A DNA stretch of 64,000 bases from Nereocystis luetkeana (taxonomy: Eukaryota > Sar > Phaeophyceae > Laminariales > Laminariaceae): assembly GCA_031213475.1 (NCBI GenBank), contig JARUPZ010000018.1:6051680-6115679 (forward strand), written 5' to 3'. How positions within the stretch are numbered: the stretch's first letter is position 1; each line of letters opens with the position of its first letter. Below are positions 12,322-24,300 of this stretch, piece after piece. Position numbers and translations under genes: made by a program. The notes under the pieces were generated by a model. That model was not told the DNA's origin and did no database searches. It was given only the letters and a program-made list of their open reading frames with translations.

Positions 12322-12940
12322 CTAAAACCTAGCTCTATGACTGTAGTTTCAAGTGTTTCCTACCTACCCCCAATGGGAGCGGGCTCGGCGAATTTGTGGT
12401 TCGAGGTGTGGTTGCTTTGTCCGACCCGACAGAGAAAGCGCTTTTGCGTTTGCGGCTCTTGGCAGACAACGAAAAAAGCACCGCCTCCCAAGCCGCAAGT
12501 GCGAAGAGACCACAACAGCAAAGTGGCTCCAGCAGTAGTACGTACATACAGCAGCAATCACTACCAGGTATCTACGCACATACGTCACGTTTCCGGCGGT
12601 CGGCCGGACGACTCACACTCACAGCACACGTCAATTTTTCCCGTACGATTCCAGTCTGCACTGGTTCTACACACATGATATATACCACTGCACGAGAATC
12701 GGTGCAGCCGCAACAGTAGCAGCAGTAGAAGCGGGAGAAGCGATTCGCTTAATAGGGAAGTGCGCTGCTACTTGTACCGATGGTCGTTGGTTTTGCCGGG
12801 ACTGGCCGAATCTATATACTATCAGGTACGTACCAGGTATGGCCTATGGACCCTCCAAAAGTTCTATTAATACCGGTACGTGTAAGTAATGTCACATACG
12901 AGGTAGCCCATAGGGCCGAATGGCGACAAACAACCCCGAG

Positions 12941-13032
12941 AAAGAGGTAGGCCTCTTACGAGGAGAGGCAGGCAGACTTCTCATGAGGAGAGGCAGACAG
13001 GCCTCTTATGAGGACGCAGGCCTCTTCGGACA
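12941..13032 (+). repeat. minisatellite with AGGCCTCTTAYGAGGA units
   Basis: Diverged tandem units of about 25-30 bp share GGCCTCTTACGAGGAGAGGC, which is itself partly palindromic. At least three units are visible. No function is assigned. Confidence 0.6.
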
Positions 13033-14349
13033 AAAAAACAGGCTTCCTTCCTTGCGCATGTACCCACAGCAGTCCATACTCTTGCACGTATACAGGTACA
13101 CCGCACTACTGCATACACTATTAATACTCGTGCCACGACTCTGCTGTTGCAAGGAACCTTCAGCTCGGCGTGCAGCACTTGAAGTATGCATGTATCATAT
13201 CGCATCGGCCACCCACCTTCGAGGCATTCCTGATACATACATGCGAGTACGACAGTAGGCGAGTACTTAGAACTGCACCACGCTTTCGGGCGTGTCTTTC
13301 GGGCGTGTCAGACAAGCGACAAAGCCCGTTCGAGCACGTGCGGTCGTACTCAAGGACGGTGCACAGCATACCGGGTACCAGGTACGGCCGGCCAAGTATT
13401 CGCCGCAGTCGATCTCGCAAGCGATGGTTGGTGCTTGGGGGGAAACGTGCCGTTTCTTCCACACTGCCACCCACCACAAGCTCTGCCGAGGAGAGGGCAT
13501 GAAGCACTTTGGTATTAATAGCAGGGAGACTTCAGCAACAGCCCCCGCCGCTGTTTTTCGTTTCCTCGGTCGTTCCCTCTTCCCTACCCCGGTCGTTCCC
13601 TCTCCCTTACCTGACCGGGGCGGTAGTGTAGCAATATACTGATGTACACATGTACCAGGTGCTCGTGCACACGGACCCCAGGCACGTAAGTACAGCGTAG
13701 AACAGACAGGATCAAACGCGAGACTACCGAAGTAAATATTCCAAAAATGGGCAGCTTCTAGGACTTTCTTCGTGAAACTGCGGGCACGAAGTGTCTTTGT
13801 CGCTGTGCCAGGTGGCTTGCTACACTCGTCGAAGGAACCGAAGCTTTGAGCATCATCTACGCCGCGATTCAATGGAGTCCGCAGTCTGCGTTGTAGTCGT
13901 TGACGCCGCATCGAGTACGGCAGACGCTTGGGGCGATGCTAAAAGGATGTTGGCAACAGCAACACACGAAATCGACCCAAACGGCCTGTTTTACGTGTGA
14001 TTTTATTGATCAACTTCAGAACGGGCTTTGAAAAAACCAAGGGGAACACTTCACGGCGTGCCCCACAATAACATCGCAGTCATCATATTACCCCTCCCTC
14101 ACCATTTCAATTCCGAGCTCGAAGCCTCCCAGACCCAGCTCCAGCTGCTCGACGAAAAGTGATGTGGAGAGGGAGGATAACGTAAAGTTCGGCTGGAAAT
14201 CAGCAAGAAAACGCCTTTTCAAAATTGTGGAAACCCCCAAATAACGGCTCGATGTTGAAGCGAGAAGCGAGCACAGTGCATATCCGAGCAGCGTACAACC
14301 AGAGACACACACGAACACCAACGAGCCCACTCCATGGTAAAGCGTTGCC

Positions 14350-14754
14350 ATGGCCAGTCCCCCCTGGGAGCCGTACCCCGAGCAGAAGCGGAAGCTCGAA
14401 GAACGAGCCAAGAGGCCCAAAAACAAACAAGATCGACAAAAATCTGGTAAAAAGCATCGCTGCAGGAATCCGGCGACTGATTCGTCGTTCTCGTCCTCCA
14501 GCTCGGGGTCAGGCGGCCGTGTACTGCCAGCCAACGGTCTAGATGGAGAAAATACTAAACCTGCAACCGACGAGCACCAACCCCACGCCCATGGGGCTTA
14601 TCGGAAAGACGGTCATGTTCGGGTGCGCCCTGAGGACTGCTGGTGTCTACGCGAGAGCGGCTGCGGTGATGAGGATGGATGCTGCGTTGAAGACTTACCT
14701 GGGGCGGTGGTATGCCCCTGTTTTCAGCGTGTTTCCGCCGTCAATATCCTGGAG
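14350..14754 (+). CDS. hypothetical Cys-rich protein, putative first exon
   Basis: The ATG sits in a strong start context (GCCATGGCC). The frame stays open for 135 codons to a good donor (CTGGAG|GTAAGC). The N-terminus is basic (KRKLEERAKRPKNKQDRQK), then comes a serine run (SSFSSSSSGSG), then a cysteine-dense part (CWCLRESGCGDEDGCC and VVCPCFQ) that could bind metal. I do not recognise the family. A candidate final exon at 14937-14979 would add 13 residues (VRHTYDIKNHLPG plus Y) and a stop ending at the edge of the fold-back element, but this rests only on a plausible AG. The minus strand is also open, so a wrong-strand call is possible. Confidence 0.33.
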
Positions 14755-14980
14755 GTAAGCTGTGTCATTAGTGCCCGTTGGAGTTTTTCTACAAGACGCG
14801 TGGATTGCTCCGCTCGGAGGCTTTTTAGATGCGTCACTGGTTCACGAGGCACCCTTAGCTTCCCTCTGCCACTTCCTTGTACGAACACATGTATGTACGG
14901 TCTTGGCACAGCACGACCGAAAGTTCTCACTGCAGGTACGGCATACGTACGATATAAAAAATCATTTACCAGGGTATTAA

Positions 14981-17900
14981 ATAGGGAAATGGTCATATGG
15001 GGGTATACCCCTCGAATTTTTTGCCATCTGGGGGTACGGGCAAAATGCCCCCGCGGGAGGCGTTCCCACGTGCCCCAACCGGCTCCGAATCCAATTCTGA
15101 CGCGCTGGCAAGGCGCCCGCAGACCATGCCTAGCACGCCCGCCTTTTCTTTTCTTTTTTCAGGCGCGTTGTTGGGGCTAACGGCACCGCCACGCAGGAAG
15201 GGTCTAACGAATTTCCCCTTTTAACCAAATATCGCTGGGGTATTCCCCCCAAACTCTACTAAATTTATGTACTGTAGTGCCCCCTCGTGATCACCATCTT
15301 AACCCCCTTTGACCGAACGCACTACCCTGCGATGACCACTTGTCACAGGTCCAGAAACAGGTCAAAACACTTGTACACGTCACCCTATTCAGCAGCCCGA
15401 ACAGCCCAAGGGCGGAACATGCAGCAGTTGCGAGTAGTCCCCATAAAAAAATTGAGGAAAACACACACGGGGCAACAAATGACATGCCAAATCTATTCTT
15501 CAAATTCGACATAAATCTGTGAACTTTTGAGGGTCGCCTGTAACAGGTCTACGAGTATATACAACAGATATAAATAAAACTCACGAATATATATCGCGAT
15601 ATTTGACGTTTAGAGCCAAATTATGTGCTTCTCGAGTTTTATACGGACGTCGGGTATAGGCGATATTATCGCGATATTATACGTGGTCCGCAACACACAT
15701 TTTTTTTGTTGTTGTTGTTGTTGTTCTCACATTACCTCTCTGACGAAGGAGTCCGTGGTCACAGAAAGGTGCTGGAGCCCTAGGAAGATCCGAAAAACAA
15801 AAAAAAACGAAAATTCGGCTGCCTCAAAATACACGAGACGAAAAAAGCGCACACAAGATAAACCCAATGTGCAAAACTGAACTAACATGGCCGCGGGTAT
15901 ATCCTCTCAACTATAACATATAAGAGTACCCCCGTTCCCACCACTAACCAACTCGTGGCTGCTGACTACAGCGGATGCTGTCTGAAGTGCTGCCTGCACC
16001 GTACGAAACGCACGGTAGTCGTGAAAACGAAAGAGGAACACACCTGCCATATGCTTGTCGTGTTTTTGTTGGTAGAGCCGCATTCGGCTGACAAAATTGG
16101 AAACAGCCTGTCCCCTCTACTCGGTCATCCGATCATCACCTTGCCAGCAGCAAGGACTACAACAACAGCAGTGGCCGCCACGACTTTTGGTTGAATGAGT
16201 ATGGCAGACGGGTGCTCCCTTGGTCGGGCAGGGGCGGACGCCCGGAATGCCCGGGTTCAGCGGCACCAGCACATCATCCAGTACTCCGGTTGGGCGTCTT
16301 TCTGCTGGCGCTGCGCCAAACCCACATGTCCCAAACACACGGCACGCCCCACCCTATCCGGGAACAACAACCGGGTAGCGCCAACCAGATCTTTCGTTTT
16401 TGGCGGATACGCCTCAGCACGAGCACAAGACGCGTCCGCGCTGCGGCCTCGTCTATGCCAACAGCCAAGTGGTGTACGCGGGCGCTGTAGCCTGCCGAGA
16501 TATCTAGAGAAGCAGCAGCAGCAGCTACGTTCTCCAGCCCATCACATGCTGTATCCTTCGTGTTTGTTGGTGGACTTGCTGATGACTATTCATCTCACCC
16601 ATGTTTTACCTCACTTTCTACTGGAAAAGAACCAGATATAGAGTTTTATATCGAGGGATTTGCGTTTACGAAAATCGCGATATGGTATTCGGCGCAAAGA
16701 GTCGAAATATCACCCTCTCTTGAGTGTTATATATGTCTAATGAGACACTATTAGTAGCAGACAACCACAGACCACAAACCAAGCAATGCAGCGACTAGTG
16801 CACCCGGCACAACTATTAATAGTAGCACACGCGCCTACAGCGAACAGTACACGGGTACCCAGCGGCTTTGAGAGTGAACACAAGCAAACCAGATCATCTC
16901 CACCACGAAATGTCCAGCAAAATTGGTGTGGAAAATGGATACCACATGGGACATCTGCCCGAATAGCTCAACTGCGCAACACCCCGCAGTTGAAAGTAGT
17001 CTTCATCCAAATTTGAGGAAAACACACACGGGGCAACACATGGCATGCCAAATCTAATCTTCATAATAAATATATGAAACTTTGCAGGGGGTCGCCTGTA
17101 ACAGGTCTATGTCGAGACACTATAGGTAACAGACAGCCACAGACCACAAACCAAGCAGCGCAGCGAACTAGCGCACCCAGCACAACTATTAACAGCAGCA
17201 CACGCGCCAACAGCGAACAACAAACGGTTACCCAGCGGCTTTGAGCGTGAACACAAGCAAAGCAGATCATCTCCACAACAGGTAATATCCACCAAGAAAT
17301 GCCTCGCAAAAATCGGTGTGGAAACTGGTATGGATACCACATGGGGCATCTGCCCGAACAGCTCAACGGAAGAACATCCAGCAGCTGAAAGTAATCTTCA
17401 TCCAATACTGGAATTAAGACTACTTTCAACTTCCACTTGAACAATTTGGATGAAGATTACTTTCAACTGCTGGGTGTTGCGCCGTTGAGCTGTTCGGGTA
17501 GATGCCCCGTGCGGTATCCATACCAGTTTCCACACCGATTTTGCTGGACATTTCGTGGTGGAGATTATCTGCTTTGCTTGTGCTCACGGTCGAAGCCACT
17601 GGGTACCCGTGTGCTGTTCGCTGTTGGCGCGTGTACTGCCATTAATAGTTGTGTCGGGTGCCCTAGTCGCTGCGTTCGCTGCGTTGCTTGGGTTGTGGTC
17701 TGTAGTTGTCTGCTATTAATAGTGTCTCATTACATGTACTCGTAGACCTGTTAGAGGTGACCCCCTCAAAAGTTCATATATTTATGTCGAATATGAATAT
17801 TAGATCTAGCGTGTCATTTGTTGCCCCGTGTGCTTTTCCTCAATTTTGTATGGAGACTGCTCGCGACTATTGGATGTTCCGCCCTTGGGCTGTTCGGGCT

Positions 17901-18298
17901 GCTGAATAGGGTGACATATACAAATGTTTCTACCTGTTTCTGGGCCTGTGAAAAGTGGTCATCGCGGGGTAGCACTCGGTCAAAGGGTCACGAGGGGGTA
18001 CTACATAAATTTAGTAGAGTTTGGGGGGAATACCCCAGCGATATTTGGTTAAAAGTTAAAAGGGGGAATTCGTTAGACCCCTCCTGCGTGGCGGTGCCGT
18101 TAGCCCCAACAACGTGCCTGAATAAAGAAAAGAAAAGGCGGGCGTGCTAGGCATGGCCTGCGGGCGCCTTGCCGACGCGTCAGAATTGAATTCGGAACCG
18201 GTTGGGGCACGTGGGAAAGCCTCCCGCGGGTGCATTTTGGCTATACCCCCAGATGGCCAAACAGTCGAGAGGTATACCCCCATATTACCATTTCCCTA
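14981..18298. mobile_element. 3.3-kb nested fold-back transposable element flanked by TTAA
   Basis: TTAA precedes the left end (14977-14980) and follows the right end (18299-18302). The outer inverted arms are about 570 bp long (14981-15555 and about 17730-18298), starting with TAGGGAAATGGT and an ATATGGGGGTATAC block. Inside, a unit of about 285 bp beginning with GAGACACTATTA occurs twice in direct orientation (about 16741-17022 and 17111-17402) and once inverted (17448-17735). A ~100-bp GGGGCAACA/CTGTAACAGGTCTA unit is also repeated. No transposase is recognised. A GC-rich non-repeated segment at 15950-16500 might be captured host DNA. TTAA targets are typical of piggyBac-type elements, but that assignment is only an inference. 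Confidence 0.8.
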
Positions 18299-18393
18299 TT
18301 AAACGTATATCCTACTGCAATGCGTAGCGCTTAATATATCCCAGGTACGTCGTAGCACCCTCGCGTGACCCCCCCCGATACGTGACACACAAC

Positions 18394-21300
18394 ATGACCC
18401 AGAGCAAGCTTGAAGTGGATACGTGCGGCGTTTGCATGGAAGACGGAAAGCTCCGGAGCTGCTGCCACCGGCACTACTGCAAGCTGTGCTACGAGGGCAC
18501 CGGCAACTGCCCTGGGTGCCACCTAATCACGGTCGGGGCCAACAAAGGGTTGTTAACGCAAGACAACCTCCACCCCGACGGCGCCGCGGGCGGCGCTGGA
18601 AAGGCACCCGTCGTCCGAGAGGGCGAAGAATGTCGCTCGTGTCTCCGGCAAGGGTTCGCCCGCAAGTGCTGCGGCGAGTTCTACTGTAGCGACTGCTACT
18701 TCAGGGGCGGCCACTGCCCTAGCTGCCAGTTCCCCGCGGAGAAAAGGATCAAGTATCAGAGGGTCCCACGAGACCCCGGGTTCGTCCCCGTGCTTATCGG
18801 CTACGCGGCGACCGTGCTCGTCTCCTTGGCCGTGTTGGCCTGCGTTTCGGTTGCCGTAGCCAACAACAACAGCGCCATTAAGACTGTGTTTTCCCAGAAG
18901 TGTTACGGCTTCTTTCCGAACTGCATTGCGGGCCCTAAGTGCGTCGCGTTCGAGGGGGACACGGCGAATGGGCTGGCACCGATCACGGAGTGGAGTTCTT
19001 GCGACGATCAGTCAACCGTGGAGAAGGTCTACGGCGGCTACTGTGTGTTCGACGCGGAGGTGGGAGAGTGCTCCAGTGGAGAATAATAATATGTAGCACA
19101 GACCGGCGTCAACTATCAACTGTTGGGCCGGTTGTTGTCGTGTGGGTGAGTATTGCGGCGCGGTCCCACGATTCCTACTGAAATACCCGACTGGCAGTCG
19201 TACACCAACTTGCTGTACTTTCGACTCTTAAAACCTGCTTTGAACACGCCTTGGACGGGTTTTTTTTATGATCACGCTACTCGTAGCCGCATGTTTTGTT
19301 ACGTTCTTCGGCAACCGCGAAAACATAAGCAAGTCGCGGGGCGATCGGTGGGAAGCAACTGCAGTAGCAATGTGTTGTCACCGCTTACTAGACCCTGAAG
19401 ACCGCCGAACTCCGTGGATGCAAAGGAGAAAACACTACACAAACGCCTCCAACCTAAGCACAGGCGTGAGTGTCTGCGTGCCCGCCTGCATGTATGCTCA
19501 TCTCTTCTCGTTGTTGCGTACCTGTTAGTTCCGAAGCTTGGGGTCAATAGTCGGCCGGGTATGCTCAAACGCCCGGAAACAAACAAACAAACAAACTAAC
19601 CAACTAACCGAGGAACAAATAAACACGCAGACAGACAAACAAACACACAACCCATTAAACATACAAACAAACAAGCAAACAAACACACACCAAATAAAGA
19701 CACAAACACACAAACAAACGAACAGGTGTACATCAATTCGGGTGGAAAGTGGGGGTTTGATTTCTGCGCGGACGACTTCCTGTCCTCGTCGAGCGGAGTG
19801 TATGTGTTCGAAGACACCTTCGAGCTGTGGGCCACCCAGAACATATCTGCCAACGCCATGGCGTCTGCGCGCTGGGACCACGTGATCAACGGAGAGCTGT
19901 CAAAGATCTGTGGCGTCGGGGACGGATCGAAGACGATGATGTTCTCGGGCGCGAACTATCGGGAGGTGGAAACGTTAGACTTGGAGATGAGGTGAATACA
20001 GCTGTCTCTGGTACTACCACCGTAACCGTTTAGATTTCGATGAAAATTGTGACGACCATATACGTCAGCTGCGTCATATAGCGGTCGCCTCTGTTCTATT
20101 CCACCTGAATGTTATCAGTTTTTATTTGCAAGCCTTCATGGAATTAGTGACCCAGCCCTGGAGATCGAGTACGTGCAGAGTGTTTTGGGAAGGGGCGACC
20201 CCTGACACCCGAGTCGTTTAGCTCCTTCTCCTAGGTGATTCGTGGGGTCTACGTAGCAGTGAGCTTCTTGCTGTGGCCTCTGAGCTTCCAGGTGCCAGAT
20301 GTCGACGGGTAGAAAGAACGGTATTCGCCCTCGCGGGATGTCAGAGGGAGAATCTTGACGTTAAAAAATAGGACGGTTACAGCAGCAACGCCCGCTGCGT
20401 GATTGGGGGATGATAGAATGGTTGGTGTCCCAGTCACAACGCGAGGAGTTCGTATGGCATGGGCGCAACACGGTCCAACCCGTATTGCTGAGCGTGCGCG
20501 CTGTGCCCGTAGACGGTTTGCAAGACCAAAAGTAACACCTGGTGATTGTTTCGGTCGCTGTCTCGGAGCCTCAAGGGGGTTAAGAGAGAGAATACGCACA
20601 CACACGAAGCGCTCCCGTCGTGATCCCATCCCCCCTCGCGGTGCCTGCTGTTCTGCTGGCGTAAGACTCGTTCTGGGGCTGTCGATAGCAACAAGCGAGC
20701 TGCCGAAGAAATGGATGAGGCATGTTTTTTTTTCTCGCAGCCCGTTCCAGCTTCGATCGAGCTAGTCAACGACGGGTGCTGTGATATGTGCGTTGTCAGC
20801 GGCAGTGCCTTACCTCGTTAGCATTGGACTGCGGTATCACTACTTATTGTACCAGGGGCTACCCAGAAATACAGAGGGTGTCGGCGACGGTTGTCTTGTG
20901 CCAGTGCAAGCAAGGAGCCTCGGGAAGAAGTATAGGCGCTCATACGGATCGAGCTTAGTCTTCCGCTTGATGTTTTCGCTTGATGCTTTGATAGCACTGT
21001 TGCCTCCCATATCCCACACCTGTTTGTGGATGCTGTCTTTGGGATGCATCTAAAGCTGCCCTTTCAGATCTCAGGGCTTGATATGCATGATACAATTGTC
21101 GGCCGACGCGATGAAGAATTTTCTGCACCCTCTCCCGTTCTATAAAAACATGTAATATATGTAAAAAACCTATTAAGCGCCCAAATGTTTGGAGGTGTCT
21201 CCGTTAGGAGTGGGAACGGTTTTGCGCCTCGAAAGGAATGCGTGGTCAATGGTCGAAGTACTAAGGCTGGCAACAAATCAGTCCCCCTCCCCCCCCCCCG

Positions 21301-24300
21301 CGCGTCATACGACTACGGCCGTGCATGATACAGAGTGCACCCCGCCCCCCCCTCCCCCCACACCCTATATCACGACAGCTATGGTGGTAGGCTCGCGTTC
21401 CTGATTAAAATGGGACCCTCCGTCGCGGACGCGTCGAGTGTCCTCTGCAAGCCCGCTTACGGCGGGAACGTGTACATTTACTACTCGCTCGACAGTGGAG
21501 AGACGTGGGAGACGCTCACCATCCTCGAGACTTTTGCTTACCGCAAGGAGGACTTCACGGAGGTGAGCCTAAACAATATTACCTCTACTATTTGGTATCG
21601 CTCCCGGGGGGGGGAAGCACGCGTGGGGTTTGAGAGCGAGACTTTCCCCCACGAGCTTACGAGGTGTGCTATTGTATGTACGATAGAGCTGTATGAGCAC
21701 CTTTTTGGCCGAATCGTATTCGACCGACGGGGCTGCCCCTGAACCAAGTAGCTACCCGAATATTGTTGGAACTCCAGTATCTTTTTTCGATATACTTCGT
21801 CGCATCGACGCGAGCCGACGAGGAAATAAATGGCTGAAGTCTTCTCGCGATTAAAAAGAAGCCGCGAACCGGAGTGGGGAGGGGGGAGGGGAGATCCTGC
21901 TATGTGACCCCGGATCTCAGTTTCGATCACGCAGGAGGGAGATAAGAAAGAATGGCGAAGGCAACAAGAAGGGAAAATACTTTCTGAAATAAAACAAAAA
22001 AATCAGACCATGGGATTGTTCATCTTAATTTGATGTTTCGTCGTTTTTTTGGGTGACTTACTAGTGGTACTATCAACAATGACTTATCAGCTAAGGTTTA
22101 GACGTTTTGTGGGTAAGGTAGAGGGCTCCTATACTATAATCAAGTTAACATTTGGAGCCAACCCTACCCGTAGCACGCGTCTTACGCCAAACATGTGTTT
22201 TCGAACCAACAAAAACAAAATGCGTGACTTTAAAGGCCTTTTTCTGAAATGTTCAGAGGCAAACGGACTCTAGAGCTCTAGTTCGCCCCTCACTAGAACT
22301 AACCTAACAGGCAGACCGTCTCATACGGTGCGCTCGTTTTCCCTCATTCTCTTGCATGGTGGTTATATACTCGTTTGACTACAGCATGATAGAACAAAGC
22401 CATTTCGTTTTGTTTGCTGTACCGTGTGTTTTCGCGCCATGTAGAATTACCATGTTTCTACAGTGCATCCTGGCGCCCTGGTGCCCTTACCTTTGGTTTT
22501 TGCTCACGACGATTTCGCTCGAGCGTCGGTTTTATCGCTGCTGCGTGTTGCGCTGTTTGACCTCAAGGTGGACATAGAGGTGCCATCGTCTTTGGTCTCC
22601 AGCACGGTGCGCTTCAAGTGGAAGCAGGAAAATTTCGAAAACGCTCTCGAATTCTGGGCATTGGACAACGTACAGGTAAGGATGAACTTGTTGGACGGGG
22701 GGGGGGATACTCGATAGGAGAGATGTACTCGATCTCATGCATGGCCGTAGTCGTATGACCATAGACCCTCGCACCCCTACAATGCCGGGACGGAGCATGT
22801 CGGGTTTTCACCGACCAGGCAGACATTGCTTGCACCAAGCGCGAAGCGCCGTGAGGTGTCTGGCGAGTCGCTTGAAGGGTGAGCTGCATCCTACTAAGAA
22901 CCGCTTGTGAGTTGGACTTGCATATGGACGACAGCTTCAATGGGTTAAATTTAATTTCCGGTGTAGGCATTTCCAGAGACAGCAATGGGAGTACTATGTA
23001 ACTGCCTCTTGGGTGCCTTACCTTGAACACTACGTGATACGATCATTCCCACTTGTGCGGAGTAAAGGTTATTTACATCGCACAAGTGATCTAACTCGAC
23101 AACCAGCTGTGGGTAACCGCCAAAAAAAAATGGTACCCTGGTTGTCTAGCTCACGTAGTGAGCGGCATGTTTTACAGTGTCGCTGCCAACCGACGCCAAC
23201 CCAACCTATATAAAATAGGGGGGGGGGTGGTATATGTACAGATGTATGCGTCATTACGCGTGTTATGATGTGGCCGCCCCCACCCCTCCCCCCTTCACAA
23301 TGAGGGGGGATGGAAAGGTCCTTGTGGAGACATTATACAACGTAGCGGACCCCACAAGGTGCCAACAATCTCTCAGTTCGGTGCGCCTAAATGGTGTGCT
23401 ATACGTTGTTCGATGTCTCCACAATGATCAATTTACCCCCATATTGTGCAAGGGGGGGGGGGTGTCGCGGCCACCTGTGAATGGTGTACGTACCTGGTAT
23501 ACCCGACTGCATTTGGACCTCCCGTGTCTCAAGTTTTCAAGTGTTGATAGTGTCCATTCACTTCTCAGGTGGTCCAATCGCAATCACCAATCTTGGAGGC
23601 AAACCCCCACCTACGATTGTGTCGACGCAGGCACCTCTCGATTCGATGCTGCGGGTGCGCCAATTTTCAAGGGGTGCCTTGTCGTGCCCTGTTCTGGGCT
23701 ATTGGATTCGACATGATTAGCGTACGTGTACCGAGCTACCCGTCAGTTACTTTGTTCCAGGTTTTTCAACGATGAAACGTGTCTAGAATTAGCTAACTAG
23801 TGCTATTGCGGATCGCACCAGCAGGGAAAGCAAACAGTCCCCATGTACACTACTGTATGTAGGCGGGGAAGAATGCTTGCTACAATAGAGGTGTACACAG
23901 CAACATTTTTTTGTCTGAGCCCCCTCATGGTATGGTACTGCTTGCGGGTGGCATGACGATGGCTTTCGTTGACGATTTATTCTAGTCCCTTAAGGCTAGG
24001 TCTTCCTTTCTTTCTCTTTTTTGATGTACCTTGCCGGCTTCGTTACCTTGCCGTTGAGAGGTGTGGGAGTGGGTTTTGAGGAGCCGCATCTTCGACTCAT
24101 GTTCTAGCTCGTGGAATCGGGGTTTCCATAATTTTTTCATAATTCTGCATATACGGCTCATCAGAGTGGGCTAGTGTTATGATACTTCTTTGAATGAGGC
24201 TGAAAGCCCGGTAATTACCTGGGTTCAGGTATTGAAACGTGTTTGTGGTACTTGGGAGGCGTACTTAAGACAGAAAACCAAGTGTTTTTCCGGCACGAGC

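Larger units (their letters stand above)
10097..14349. other. intergenic or intronic stretch without a recognisable gene
   Basis: No exon could be tied to a known family. The stretch includes TACCWGGTA motifs (10282, 10294, 11268, 12563, 12830 and 13375), a direct-repeat patch with CCTTAAGG units at 10790-10840, a MITE at 12225-12321 and a minisatellite at 12941-13032. It may contain long introns of the flanking coiled-coil gene. Confidence 0.4.

Noticed and set aside
16195-16641. 149-codon frame inside the fold-back element as a transposase
   Set aside because: No catalytic motif or transposase resemblance is visible, and other frames across it are also open.
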